Below are positions 45,701 through 56,756 of a stretch of 64,000 bases of DNA, piece by piece. The notes under the pieces are model-generated. The model saw only the letters and a program-made list of their open reading frames with translations, was not told where the DNA came from and did no database searches. The position numbers and the translations under genes are program-made. Location of the stretch: NCBI GenBank assembly GCA_918807975.1, contig OU964922.1, forward strand, positions 25,904,329-25,968,328, written 5' to 3'. The stretch's first letter is position 1; each line of letters begins with the position of its first letter. The stretch comes from Aplidium turbinatum. Taxonomy: Eukaryota; Chordata; Ascidiacea; Aplousobranchia; Polyclinidae.

Positions 45701-48700
45701 GGAGAACAATAGAGAATTTGACTCCGGGTAATTAAGTTGAGACAACAGGAAAAAGAAAGTCAAAATGATAACGAACAACAAGTTATAAATTTGGATTCAT
45801 CCAATTGTTAAAGCAATATCGCCAAATTTATTTGATTTTCGGTTTATTTTCAGGCTCAAAATACAAAATAGACGTTTACAGCACTTCCTCCGAAGTTCTC
45901 AGCTTTCAATCCAGAACTGTTCATATAAAAACTCCTCCTCTCACTCCATTAGGACCTGTCCTCGCATCCGACATTACAACATCCTCAGTCATCATTAAAT
46001 GGCAATGGCCAGGAAAAAATGTTGACTATTATGAAGTGAGTCTTGTTAACATACTTTGTTGAAATATCAAACTGTAATAATCGGAAGTTTTCACATTGTT
46101 GCAGCTTTACAGTTCTTTAATTACACAGTCGGCAGGTGGTTTCGTTTCCAAATGAGCGCATGAAGTAACATAACAAAAATAAACCAACACACAGGATCCA
46201 AAAAAATGTTTTTTAGGCTTAGGTAAACATTTTTGTTTTAATAATTAACGTGGTTTAAAAGTTTAAACAAACAAACTTCGTTTGAACTACCAATTTAAAA
46301 AAAAAAGAAATTTGCAATGTATTAGAGTTTTGCTTTAAGTCAAAAAAATGTCTTGCTCCCAAAGAAGAACTTTTGATTTTCACTAAATTCTTATCAAAAT
46401 TACCAAACAGAGCAAATTAATGACTCGTATGCGTCGCATTTCAAAGATTGACTTTACAATGCATGTGACGTTGCTTACAATATTTTCATATTTATTGCAA
46501 AACTTGTGTTCAAAATATAACAGGTCAAAGGTACAGGTGCTTGTTTGATGTTCAATCATTTAATGTCAAACTTCTCGAAGCATACTGCCTAAGTAGCTTG
46601 TTATATTTGCAACCATGCAATTCGTCAATTTTTACATTTTTTAGTTATTTGACATTCAAAATGTAAAATTGACGTGGTAATGTGATGAAAAATACTTGAA
46701 ACGCAATTGAACGTACAGTATATGCACAGTAGGCTATGTAGATTTAACCGTTTACAGCGCAGTTACTTGTAGATGAATGTCTGTTGAAAGTTTATACTTT
46801 TGAGCTTACAGTTTATCATTTTTCCTTTTTTTGTAGACTGTCTTACTTTGAATTGACTGGTTCAAATCCAAACAATTTTAACGTGTGCTAGTTTGCACTA
46901 AAGGTCCTTCTTTAACAGAGACCATAAATAATGTCTCCTTCTCTTCAAATTAACACGGAGTTTAAAGAGTAGACGTTAATATCTTAAAATTGATTCAAAT
47001 ATTTTTTCACTATATTTAGATGCTTTAAGTATCTGCTTTACGTCGATCCCTTGTAGACTTTACGCCCATTCAAGGTTAAAAAGTGTCGCAAACCCCCCTC
47101 TTTTTTAATTTGTCTTACTTTGGTCTGCAACAAGCTTTGTAATGTTTCGAATTCCCTTTCGATTGTGTGATAGTGTTTAGAAATATCGAATTTGTTACAT
47201 GAGCTATTGTAAAGAACTCTTGATCGCAATTATAAAAAAGGTGCTGTTAGATCTTTCTGGAGTATTTGTTAATTATTCTTATTAACAATGTAAGGCAAAA
47301 AATCCAATCATAAAGTAAAGGCCCTTTTTTTAAATAAATGCAGTTTCATCTTAAATCGACTGGTTTTAATATTTGGGGGAGTAAATGTTAACTTCATCCA
47401 AAACACACTGTCCTATTTAAGGCGACTTATTTAACATTTTATTAATACACAGTCTTCTTCTTTATAAAAGTATTTCTCCAAAAATTGCGCTGAAAAATAA
47501 AAGTAGGTATTGCTGTCGATGTAACAATAAAGCAAAAATAACTCATCTCACATTAAAGCAAACAACACAAAAACATTATAACAATTTACAATTGTTCGTG
47601 CCGCATACCTACTGTGCATATATGGCGTTGCTAGAGGGTATTGGGAAGCGATTGACTTCTGTCATGTTGCTATCATCATCATATGCATCACGGGTTAATC
47701 CTCTTACTACGACTGTTATTGCCATGAAACGTCAGAACTGCTAAACATCAAATACAAACCACAGGCAACCCCTTTATTGGAGCGCCGGTGCAGAGAATCT
47801 TAAACATTTTGTTAAGCTTGTAATTAGTTTTTAATTTTATCAATTTAACTTCAAACGAACAACGTTTCTTGCTTAATTAATGTTGTTTTGCTTAATTTAG
47901 TTAAGCACGGAATTAGTTGTTTGCTGTTTTTATGATGCTTTTTTAGTGTTGGGATAAATCAATCTTCTGAAAATCTCATTACAGGATTAGTTGAGCGCAT
48001 TTGGGGATAATTAAAAGTGAATTGTTCAGTCTAAACCACACCTACGTTTCAAACTTTCTTGCCTACGACACAATTTTTCTTATTTTTTCAGTGGTTTTTC
48101 TATTACTTTGATAACGTAACGATTTCAGATTTGTTCTACATTTTTTACTAAATAAAATTAAACAAGTAGAATAAGAAGAAAAATCATTTTCGTAACAATT
48201 ATTCACAAAATATCTAAACATCTCACTTTTTGTAGGTGATTTTTTACCCAACAAAGAGAGACTACGGGAGACTGCGTCACAGGATTGGAGACCCCGAAGT
48301 CCAGCTAAATTCCTTGGAGTCTGACACCGAATATTCACTAATTTTATATTCTGTGGCAAACAAAGTCTACAGCAAGCCACTGTACGCCAAAGTTAGAACA
48401 GGTTAGTTTTGCTAACGGAGAGTTACTTCCATTTAATATTTTATGAGGATATAGTGTGGTGTATATGCATAGTTTTAATCCTCCAAAAACTGCAAGTATT
48501 TTTAAATAAATGTTACATACTTCTGAAGTATTAATAAGTGTGTATGCAGATCAATATAGCCTAATGCAATATGTAAACCGGATATAAACCGTGGCATAAT
48601 TTGATAAAAAAAAGGTAAATTCAGTAATTTTTGTTGTTGATTGCTTTGTAAATTGCTAGAAGCAGCGCATGTCTGCGACGGATACAGCGCTATATAAAAC

Positions 48701-51700
48701 ACGCGTTACTCTAGTAGAGTCTAGTTTTAACTACATTGCATTGTTAAAATTTTCTTACAGCATCCCTTATAATCGCTGAAAAACAGACCACTGCTGCAAG
48801 CTTCGCTACTAAACCAGGTATAAAAAAATCTTCTTCTGGTTCTAATACTTCTTTTACTGATGTGGTTTAAAAATAGATCAATAATAATCTGACTTTGCAT
48901 TTCAAATTGGCAACATGTTTCCATTTCCCACAACTAGTTGTTCTTTCACGACTTTGTTCACAACTTAAGTGATATACATTCATTAAAAATCAATTGCTTG
49001 CGATTGCATTGAAAATATGTTACTTCAAAGCAATAAAAACGAAAAAATATCACTAATTTACATAAATAAATTTGATAATTAACTATAGCAACTAGTTACC
49101 AAAATATTTAATCGATATATCATGCATTGGCTTGAATACTAATCAATTGTTCAACGTGTGTTCGAGTTGCTAAAATATCATTTTCCGTTTTTTTTAGCGA
49201 CTGCTCCTAATGATGAGCCACCACAGCCACTTGCGACTACTCGGCCGAAAGAGAAAGTACAAAAATAATTTTATGTTTTATATAATGTAGCACTCAACAG
49301 TTGGTATAGTTAATAGATCTTTATAGTTTATGAAACGATTCCAAGCTATTTATTTTTCAATTACCTTCAATTATCTTTTTACACTCCAAGTAGGCTAACC
49401 TCTCTTTCTAGAGCTCTTGTCATAGTTAGCCTACATAACTAATATGAGGTGCTTTACTTGTTTACTCCAAAGTCAACTTCAATTTTGAGCAACATGGTAT
49501 TATTTTGTAAAGCTTGATTCAAATGCTTCAAAGTCGTTTGTAACTACATCTCTTTCATGGTTAATTTTCAACATTGGTTGGAAACTTTATTTTATGTCAT
49601 TGCAATCAAGCTTAAAGTACACTGTCTATGACAGCAATCATTGTAAATAATCCTGTGAGTTCGTTTAGTTTCGTGTTACTGTTGTAGAAAATGCGAAATG
49701 TAATTTAACTTTAAAGGATTTTTTGTGCAGCATGCACATTTCAAGCTGGTTCAATTTTGTTGAAATTCTGAAACAAATACAATAAAAAAAAAATCAAAGT
49801 TGATTAAATTCTCAATTATTTTTTTCTCTTGATAATTTGTTTGTTTTCATTTAGACCACATCAGGGATCCCAAATATCAATCAAAAAGACACAACAGGTA
49901 AGCAATATTTAAACATACATTGTGTTGATAGCTTTTAGTCAATGAGTAAGGACTATGGAAGCATTTTGCAGTCCAATATTTCGTCATGTTTGACATTTAA
50001 CAAATATGTGAAGTGATTGCATTGAACTGAGCCCTGCAATTTACAAACTCATACCAACTTTTAACAACTTTTATGCAATTCTATGAGAATAACACCAATG
50101 GTAACGCAAGACTTAAATGTTGAATTTCGTCTACTTTTTTGCATAAAGCTACTTTTTGCAAGAAATGCAATGTTCTATGTTAAACAATACAACCAAATAT
50201 CCTACTGCCAGTAGCTTACAAACGTTTTGTTTTTCCATGTGATGTGCTAAGCATTGATGTACTCTCGCAGACTTCTACAAAGACGAAGTGACAAGCGTTC
50301 ATTTAACTACAAAGTCGAAAGCTCTCGACAATCATCCTTCTTCAACTACTGTCCCTACCACTCAGACCTCTCCATCAACAAAATTCAAGGGAGAAGGAGT
50401 CTTCACCGTGTCAGATGAAACAACTGTTGCTAAAAGAGATCCTATTGCGTCAGCATCGACGACAAGTTCTCTTAAATTATCCAGCTCTAAAACACCTCTT
50501 CCAGTTGAAGTTGTCACAGAACATGTTAAAGCAACCACCCAAGGAACTGCAGATAAGTTGAAAAAAGAAGTTACCAGCACAGCTCAAGGTGAAATAGAAG
50601 CTAAGACCGTGCCAATAGAGATACAAAGCGTTGTGACAACAGTTGTTACGACCAAATCAGTTTCAAACATCTTTAGAGAACTTGCAGGTGAAGAAGTATT
50701 AGATACACAAACTAAACCAATCAATTTGGCCCAAATAGATACCACTGAGCAATCAGTTATAACTGCAATAACAAAAGATTTTAAAACAGAAGAAGAAGCA
50801 ATAACTAAAAAGTCAAAAGATACCATCACAACTAAACCCATGTCAGAAAACATTAAAACAACGTATTATTCTGATGATGAATTGCCCTATTTTGAAGAAT
50901 CTCGTACCACACCGGAACCGGATATCATCGATTTTGAAAGTGAAGAAAAGTCAGTGAATGCTACAACAAAAAGTACAGAAATATTACCTGATGCAGAAGA
51001 AACTACCTCAAAATTAATAAGTTTACAACCAATGGAAACAAAATCAACATCTCCCAAACCAACTACCACAAAAGCAGCCACTCAAAAATCAACCACATTG
51101 AAACCAACTGTTTCAAAATTAACCACTTCAAAATCTGTGATCAAAGCAACTACGTTAAAAACAACTACAAAAGAATCAACAAGTTTGAAAGCAATTGCAA
51201 CAAAATCAACTACTTTAAAATTTATACAAAAAGAGTCAACCACATTAAAACAAGCTGAAACAGAATCAACCACTGCGAAATCAGCTGTTCTAAAATCAAC
51301 AACCGTAAATCCAACTACAACAAAATCAACTACTTTGGAACCAGGAACAGAATCAACAACTGTGACTCTGACTACAACAAAATCAACTACTTTGAAACCC
51401 GAAAAAAAATCAACCACTTTGAGACCAACTGTTGTAAAATCAACAACTGTAAAGCCAACTACTTTGGAACCAGAAATAGAATCAACCACTTCAGAAGCAG
51501 CTGTTTTAAAATCAACCACATTGGAAACAATTACAACAGAATCAACTACTTTGGAATTGGCTGCAATAAAATCAACTACATTGAATCCAGAAACAATATT
51601 TGCAACTAGAGATCCAACTACGACAGAATCAACAACTAAATCACTTGCATCGAAACCTGGCATTATCATATCAACTACTTTAAAAGCAACTTCTTTGTTA

Positions 51701-54700
51701 GAATTAAATACAACAGAATCAACTAGTGCAGAGGCAATTGCAACAGAATCAATGGCGTTGGAAAAGGCAAATGCTACAGTACGTAATCTGCAGAACAACA
51801 GTCCTATCGTGTCAACGGAATCAATTCTACTGACAACTTTAACCTCCGACAAATCAACAACTACAGAGCAAGCTAGCCAGCCACCAACTATTGACCCAAA
51901 TGAGGTTCCCTTTGTGTCCACGTCCATTCGGCCAAGTGTGCCCAGCGCTTCTACTACAAAAACTACTGCATCTTCAGGTACGCATTTTAATGTTATTTAA
52001 CTTTTTGCATGAGAAGCAACAGTTGCCTTAGCAAAAGTTATCTCCAGCTAATTAAGTGCTTCTGATTAACCAATTTTTAATCAATGAATAAAAAAGTTCA
52101 TACTGACCTTGGTTGGTTGATTTTAAGTAAAATAGGCTACTAAAGAAATGGTTTGTTGCCATGATGGGTGCAATGTATTTAAAACGGGTTCTCCGTTTCA
52201 GGCAAGCCTACAACGACCCAAAACGGCGGTGAAATGACAATTCAAACTGACGGCAATAGTATTCCGATAAAAGATGGTCTCACCACGATTTGCAAGCCTG
52301 ATAACATCACAGTCATTGTCAATAAGGTAAAGTAGAAGAGTTTTCTTTGTATCAACATAACCTGAGATTTTAATTGTATTATCAAAACTGAAATAGAGAC
52401 CCAGAGTCTTTTGCGGAACATTCTGTTTTCAACCGCATAGCTACATTTTCTTCTAGACACTGGTCGTTTTGAAAGTTGTTTACACTGAATACTGAAAAGT
52501 TTGGGTGTTCATCAGGACAATTATCGTTTCTAGCACTAGTTGCTACGTTCATCTGATGAAATTGAAAGTAAAAGTAACAAGAAACAAGATGGTTTATTGC
52601 TTCCCTGACGTTTCGCGCACCATGACAATGCGCATCCTCAGAGCGAATAACATACAAAATAAAATTTCACCAGGTTATATACTACTGTTGTGCGATTGAA
52701 GGCAAGAAAAAATAAAACACGCAATATTTAAAAAAAATTGGCCAATGATGTGTGAGCGGTTACTTTCCACGTTAAAATTACGTAAAAACTTCCAACAAAA
52801 ACATAAGTAGTCGTTGCTCGTTTGATAAAATTTTAAGTTTCACAAACTAAGCACAACTAAAGTCTTTATCATACTTACTGAAGTCTGGTAAAACATTACT
52901 TTTTTTTGTGAATGAGCAATTCTTATTGTGCTATCCGAGTGTGTATAGGTTTACCGAAACTAACATAATAAAAAACTCAATATTTGTTTAAAGTATTTTG
53001 CAATATATTGTTTTATGATGAAGCCTAAGATCATCGGGTTTAATTCATTCTTTCTTAATGTACTAAACGCACCATTACAGAGTGTTATCGGAGAATATGA
53101 AAAAAAGTACGGGCCCCTTCATCTAAACGCACAAGATAATGGATTGTGTCGTGGGGTGGAATATGACTCATACTATCGCTACACCATAGCACCTGATATT
53201 CTAGACTGTGGTACAAGACTTGAGGTAAGCCAATTCTTAAAACGAATTAATAGCTTAACTTATGCTTCAATGTGTTTATGCATAATTTGTTTCTTTATGT
53301 TGGCACAAAATAGTAGAGAGTTTTTATGCAAAGTAGTTCTTATTGCAAACTAAACGTGGAAATCACCATATTCATATGAAACAGTTTAAATAGTCCCCTC
53401 TTGTTTGTATGAAACGACTGCATGCAGTAAGTGATTTAAGTTAGTTATTGTTTTTTTTTTATCCATTTTAATTCTTGCAACGCAATTCTGTTTCAGTTAA
53501 ACGAAACCCACGTCAATTTCACCAACACCGTGTCAAACTCGAAATATCGGACCACCTGGTTAAGATCTTTGGCTGACAGTTCTGGGACTGTTATCATGGG
53601 CCATAGACTGAAAGCCACTCCAATGCGTTTCATCTACATGAAAATCTGGTGTACTTTCCCTTTGGATCTTAATGTTTCCACTCAATATCCATTCTTGCCA
53701 CAGCTCACGTATGGAAAGTTTCAATTGCTTCATAATTCTATTTTACAGAGTTCATTGTTGTTGTGTTGTTATGTTGAATATTCATTTGCATGTTATTTTC
53801 TTTTGAAGCTATATATGCTAACGTGCAGTTCCGGTATGCTTCAAAAACTTAAATTATCGTTTTCAACGCAAACCTGCAATTTGACATGCTCAGTCGCTTC
53901 AAGTCGATCAAGTTACTGAGATTACTTTAATGACAGACGATACTTCTCGCGACAAATTTACGTACCAGTTCTTGCTTGTTGAAACCGGTTTTCTGCTTCC
54001 TTTTAGGATGCAGGTCATTAATTTCAACGTGTCCGGTCGAGGAGAATTTTCAGCAGTTATGCAACTTTACAAAACCAACAAGTACAAAGAGGCATACCTC
54101 ACGCCTCCTACCATTGGCGCAACTGACACACTTTTTGTTGGAGTATCTCTGCTGGGAACAGAAGATGAAAATACTAATGTGGTAAATATCCTAAGTGGTG
54201 TCGCTTACATGATCACTGATCATGTAAGCGACACCACTTGATCACTGACATTTACTTTTTCACACAAAGCATATTTGATTGTGTGTTACTTTTTAATTTT
54301 TAATGCTTTCATTGCTTTAAAGGTGATACAAAGATGCTGGGCTACTCCAACAAGAGATCTTGACCATCCTGAAAAATATCCCATTATCAAGCAAAGCTGC
54401 CCTGTAACTGGGAATCTAGATGGCTCCATAAAGGTACATGGGAACGGTGAAGACAGCATGGTGAAGTGGGAAGGAGCTGTGTTCAAGTTTATTGCGCACA
54501 AAGAAGTTTGGCTGCATTGTGAGATCAAAATATGCTTTGGGGACAACTGCCAACCAGTAAGTGCAAAATACCTTTCACAAAAACTGTTTTGTGTCTTTTT
54601 ACATTTTTCACGTTTTTAAATTGTTTTTAGAGCAGTTTTATTTTGAACTTAGTTTGACAGGTGCCTTTTTAAAAAGCCTACTTTCAAAATGTGTTGTGTA

Positions 54701-55856
54701 TTTATTAGTCATTTTAAATTACAGATACACGTTGTCGGCATAATCTAAAGCAATCTGCACTACCTTTTGCAATTCAATTACTTTCATTGGTTTCCCATAA
54801 AGTTAGTATATTTCTAAAAATAAGGTTATAAGAAAAAATAACATCTCAAGTTTTTTCAATCAAATCAAACTACTTTACAGAAATGTAATCGTATTTCGCG
54901 AAAGCGCCGTGCGATTGGTGAGAATATTATTCTTGAACCAAAAGCCCATATTCTCAGCGCAGGCCCGATAGTGTCGGCCCAAAAGGAACAAATTAAAGCA
55001 TCTCCATCTATTCCCCCTGAATCGACTACAAGTAAGATACAAAGTGCAAAAATGTGCAGATTGAAATTAGAAATTGTGTCCAAAGCTTAGAGAATTATTT
55101 TAAACAATTCTGATTCGATTTTTGTTCGCTTATTTTTATTTACCGAATGGTACATAGAGTCAAGGTTCTATATAATAATCTTAATTACTTAGACTTTACT
55201 GCTAAAGATGCAAAAGCTTAGTCAACAATACTTGTTTATCTTTCCATAAAGGGTGTTACTGTCAAAAATCTAATGTGCAAATTTGATTGTTCAATATCAA
55301 CCGGGCTTCTAAAACATTAAAACTTATCGCTACCTTTTTATAATTGCGCAAGCCGTTTCTGATCATGTGATGTTTTTTTTAAGATGCTCCTGAAGAGAGT
55401 GCTCTCATGGACAACACATTGATTCTTATTATCGTCGGCGTTTTGAGCGCTGTCATCATTGCGTGCATTATCGTCATCGTTTGCGTCGTAGCTCATTTCC
55501 GACGCCAGAAGGCAAAAAACAAGTTTTCTAAAGGTCCAGATCCCAATGTATCAGCTACAATTGCTCCCTATGCGGAAAGCAGTCATTCAATTGCTGTGTC
55601 ACAAAGCGCTGAAGATTATTTTGAAACAAGGTTGCCCAAACCGACGACAACAACTTTTGACCCTGAGATGCCATGCGTGGGCTATAACAACCCACTAGTA
55701 CCACAACCATCTACTGGTGCAAATGCTGCTTATGCAAGTTCTGAAGGCCAAGCTTTACACTCAAGTGGAAGCTCTAACAGGGCGTTTAACCCTGACTCTA
55801 ATGTAACAAATTCATTCGAATACCGATCTACTTTTCAAAACCAGCAAAAACTTTAG
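39721..55856 (+). CDS. FN3-mucin-ZP transmembrane protein, 19 exons, 1,524 residues
   Basis: I joined exons at 39721-39778, 40411-40544, 42776-42899, 44416-44622, 44988-45125, 45542-45727, 45854-46035, 48236-48401, 48761-48817, 49198-49256, 49855-49897, 50271-51977, 52202-52326, 53081-53224, 53497-53708, 54007-54181, 54323-54556, 54881-55031 and 55384-55856. All introns are GT-AG and the 4,575 nt stay in one frame to the stop, which strongly supports the model. The order is signal peptide (1-19), four FN3 domains (about 21-398), Thr/Ser-rich stalk (to about 1030), ZP module (1051-1319), RKRR cleavage site (1324-1327), transmembrane helix (1379-1404) and cytoplasmic tail. ZP proteins polymerise into extracellular filaments or act as co-receptors after cleavage. 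This suggests an egg-coat, apical-matrix or immune surface protein. Which of these cannot be told from sequence. I know no named gene with this exact order. Confidence 0.93.
40710..41276. mobile_element. TTAA-flanked non-autonomous element in intron 2
   Basis: TTAA at 40706-40709 and 41277-41280 flanks inverted ends AGGGGTATTAAAGGAAAA and AGGCATACTAAAGGAAAA. The AGG start and TTAA duplication match the fold-back element at 19890, suggesting the same (Kolobok-like) superfamily. An 18-bp tandem, ACGTCATAAAGTCT, lies near 40890-40920. No ORF. Confidence 0.7.
41281..42084. other. Intron 2, remaining part
   Basis: AT-rich intron sequence with no feature seen between the TTAA element and the MITE. 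Confidence 0.4.
42092..42508. mobile_element. 418-bp MITE family, copy B (intron 2)
   Basis: This is the reverse complement of the element at 11935-12352, ending CATGGCCACC on both sides. The 7-bp duplication GCTAGAA occurs at 42085-42091 and 42509-42515. The two copies differ at scattered positions (for example CTAAAGATACGG against CTGGAGATGCGG swaps ends, as expected for opposite orientation). Two independent 7-bp duplications fix both the borders and the duplication length. Confidence 0.88.
42900..43861. other. Intron 3, first part
   Basis: No feature seen between exon 3 and the long palindrome. Confidence 0.4.
43862..44254. repeat. 393-bp nearly perfect palindrome in intron 3
   Basis: The arms 43862-44054 and 44062-44254 are reverse complements with no mismatch that I could find. 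They are separated by the 7-base centre ATACGTA, itself palindromic in its outer bases. Each arm carries CTGAAGAGATCTGAAGATC followed by GAAAC near the centre, and a GACTCTTTTTTATTTC tract farther out. Such identity means a very recent inverted duplication or gene conversion between arms. It lies between the two halves of the FN3-1/FN3-2 region and is spliced out. Confidence 0.92.
46036..48235. other. Intron 7 (2.2 kb)
   Basis: The longest intron apart from intron 2; no mobile element or ORF recognised. It splits FN3-4 in phase 0. Confidence 0.5.
48761..49897 (+). other. Exons 9-11: short linker exons before the mucin stalk
   Basis: Three small exons (57, 59 and 43 nt) encode Thr/Pro-rich linker peptide such as EKQTTAASFATKPG, EPPQPLATTRPKEK and TTSGIPNINQKDTT. 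Exon 9 is symmetric (phase 1-1) and could be skipped without a frameshift. Exon 10 ends in a weak donor (AAA|GTACAA). Confidence 0.75.
50271..51977 (+). other. Exon 12: mucin-like Thr/Ser-rich stalk
   Basis: A single 1,707-nt exon encoding 569 residues. The first third is mixed acidic and Thr-rich sequence. From about 51040 it settles into irregular 8-10-residue repeats such as KSTTLKPTTT and ESTTLKQAET. The Thr/Ser density predicts heavy O-glycosylation and an extended rod lifting the FN3 domains from the ZP module. The exon is phase 1 at both ends, so it can be lost or resized without changing the frame. Imperfect repeats of this kind often vary in length between individuals. Confidence 0.88.
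52202..55031 (+). other. Exons 13-18: ZP module and furin-type site
   Basis: ZP-N has four cysteines: C1051 in TICKPDNITVIV, C1085 in GLCRG, C1105 in ILDCGTRLE, C1162 in KIWCTFPLD. ZP-C carries RCWATPTRD (C1244), SCPVTG (C1265), LHCEIKICFGDNC (C1305, C1310, C1315) and KCN (C1319), giving ten cysteines as in ZP1/ZP2-type modules. RKRR at 1324-1327 is a consensus furin site. The following IILEPKAHILSAGPIVSA resembles the external hydrophobic patch that blocks premature polymerisation. Six exons with phases 0,0,2,0,0,1 encode the module. Confidence 0.93.
52603..52641 (-). ncRNA. Hammerhead-ribozyme-like core, Penelope-type remnant (intron 13)
   Basis: On the minus strand CTGAGGA is followed by a stem (GCGCA, nine-base loop, TGCGC) and then GAAAC and GTCAGG. 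This matches the conserved hammerhead core CUGANGA - stem II - GAAA. Penelope-like elements are known to carry such motifs in their terminal repeats. I see no convincing stem I upstream, so it is probably a non-cleaving remnant. The flanking AATAAACCATCTTGTTT-like DNA may be the rest of the element end. Confidence 0.4.
55384..55856 (+). other. Exon 19: transmembrane helix and cytoplasmic tail
   Basis: After a short acidic juxtamembrane peptide (APEESALMDN) comes a 26-residue helix of Ile, Val, Leu and Ala, then the stop-transfer HFRRQKAKNK. The tail of about 120 residues is polar, with SAEDYFETRL and VGYNNPLV. Y-N-N fits the pYxN consensus for Grb2-type SH2 domains, which suggests a possible signalling role. 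Stop codon at 55854-55856. Confidence 0.88.
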
Positions 55857-56055
55857 CGTCCCGTTGACGAAACTATCTTAAACCAAAAAGTAGAAGTAGT
55901 CAATTTGCTTGAAGCGCATGTCACTGTAAGTAATTTCATTTTAAGAATCGACAGTGACATATTATTTAGAAAATTAGTTAGATTGTTATCTACTTTTATT
56001 GCCAAATATAAATGGTCTATCTAACGCCTGCTGAGAGCATTTTGTACTTTAATTT

Positions 56056-56091
56056 AATAAACTTTGTTCTAACCATCAAAGTTACAATAAA
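56056..56091 (+). terminator. Polyadenylation signals of the ZP gene
   Basis: Two AATAAA hexamers, at 56056-56061 and 56086-56091, lie 200-235 bases after the stop codon. Either would give a short 3' UTR. Confidence 0.7.
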
Positions 56092-56452
56092 GTTGCTTTT
56101 TAAAGAATCTACCCCTTCTATTTTCTCTTAATGTACAACACACTAGTGTTCTATGGTTAGGCTATTGCATTTTATGTGTAAATTTTCCAAACATTGAGGA
56201 GACGTAATGCAAAGCAATATCACCAAGTGCCATTCAGTGTTATTTTAAAAAATATTGTACTTTGCAGTGAGGTGTTTTCAATGCAAGAACTAAAGACACA
56301 CTTAAACCAAAAATATTAATTACATAACAAACGCCACAGGATTTAGCATTATTTTGAATTTAACAGTTAAAAGTAGAATATTCTCGATTTATAATAATGT
56401 CACAGTATACTCTTTGTCTTCAGCAAGATTAACTGATAGGGGCCATGTGGTT
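56092..56452. other. Intergenic DNA after the ZP gene
   Basis: No gene or repeat recognised. Confidence 0.4.
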
Positions 56453-56756
56453 AGTGGCTGAGTGGTTAGCGCGTTGGGCTCGCAGTCGAGAGCCTGCATG
56501 TTCGACTCCAGCCACCCGCACTTGCTGTTGTTTCTCTGGGCAAGAAACTTAACGATAATTGCCTCTACCCAGTGATCGATTTCGAGTAATGGGTAGTACC
56601 AAATTTAAGTCATAAGTAAAGTAGACAACCGGAAACAGACATTGCCGTCGGCTGCAGCGTGGGTCAAGTGTACGTCGGAAGGCGTACACCGATGCATAGC
56701 GCTCAAGTCCGCTTTCCCGCAATGCAGGATAAAGATATGAAAAACAAACAAACAAA
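56453..56756 (+). mobile_element. tRNA-derived SINE, family B, copy 1
   Basis: The head has an A-box-like TGGCTGAGTGGTTAGCGCG and a B-box-like ATGTTCGACTCCAGCC. The conserved body of about 230 bp (for example CTCTGGGCAAGAAACTT, GATCGATTTCGAGTAATGG, GAAGGCGTACACCGATGC) ends in AAACAAACAAACAAATA. It is almost identical to the copy at 59877-60187, so the family was active fairly recently. Confidence 0.85.

Larger units (their letters stand above)
40411..48401 (+). other. Exons 2-8: four fibronectin type III domains
   Basis: Each domain shows the B-strand Trp and a late Tyr-x-hydrophobic motif. FN3-1: APSLSLKDVSTQSISIQWS and LIPGKNYSIAVIAV. FN3-2: AVVMWEGP and LIPGVEYKFTVRS. FN3-3: LTPTSVSLSWDHPHRGILDG and NLTPGSKYKIDVYS. 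FN3-4: ITTSSVIIKWQWPGKNVDYY and LESDTEYSLILYSV. Each domain is split by an internal intron (phases 0, 1, 1, 0). Phase-1 introns separate domains 1/2 and 2/3, while 3 and 4 are joined inside exon 7 (45854-46035). FN3 arrays usually bind proteins or act as spacers on the cell surface. Confidence 0.9.

Noticed and set aside
51082-51927. 281-codon minus-strand ORF opposite the mucin exon
   Set aside because: The repetitive Thr/Ser codons leave the antisense frame open by composition; the Val/Asp-rich product has no domain, and the plus strand is spliced in frame on both sides.
53930-54241. Unspliced 103-codon reading of ZP exon 16
   Set aside because: The codons before 54007 are intron and those after 54181 read into the next intron; splicing at those sites gives the ZP-C consensus.
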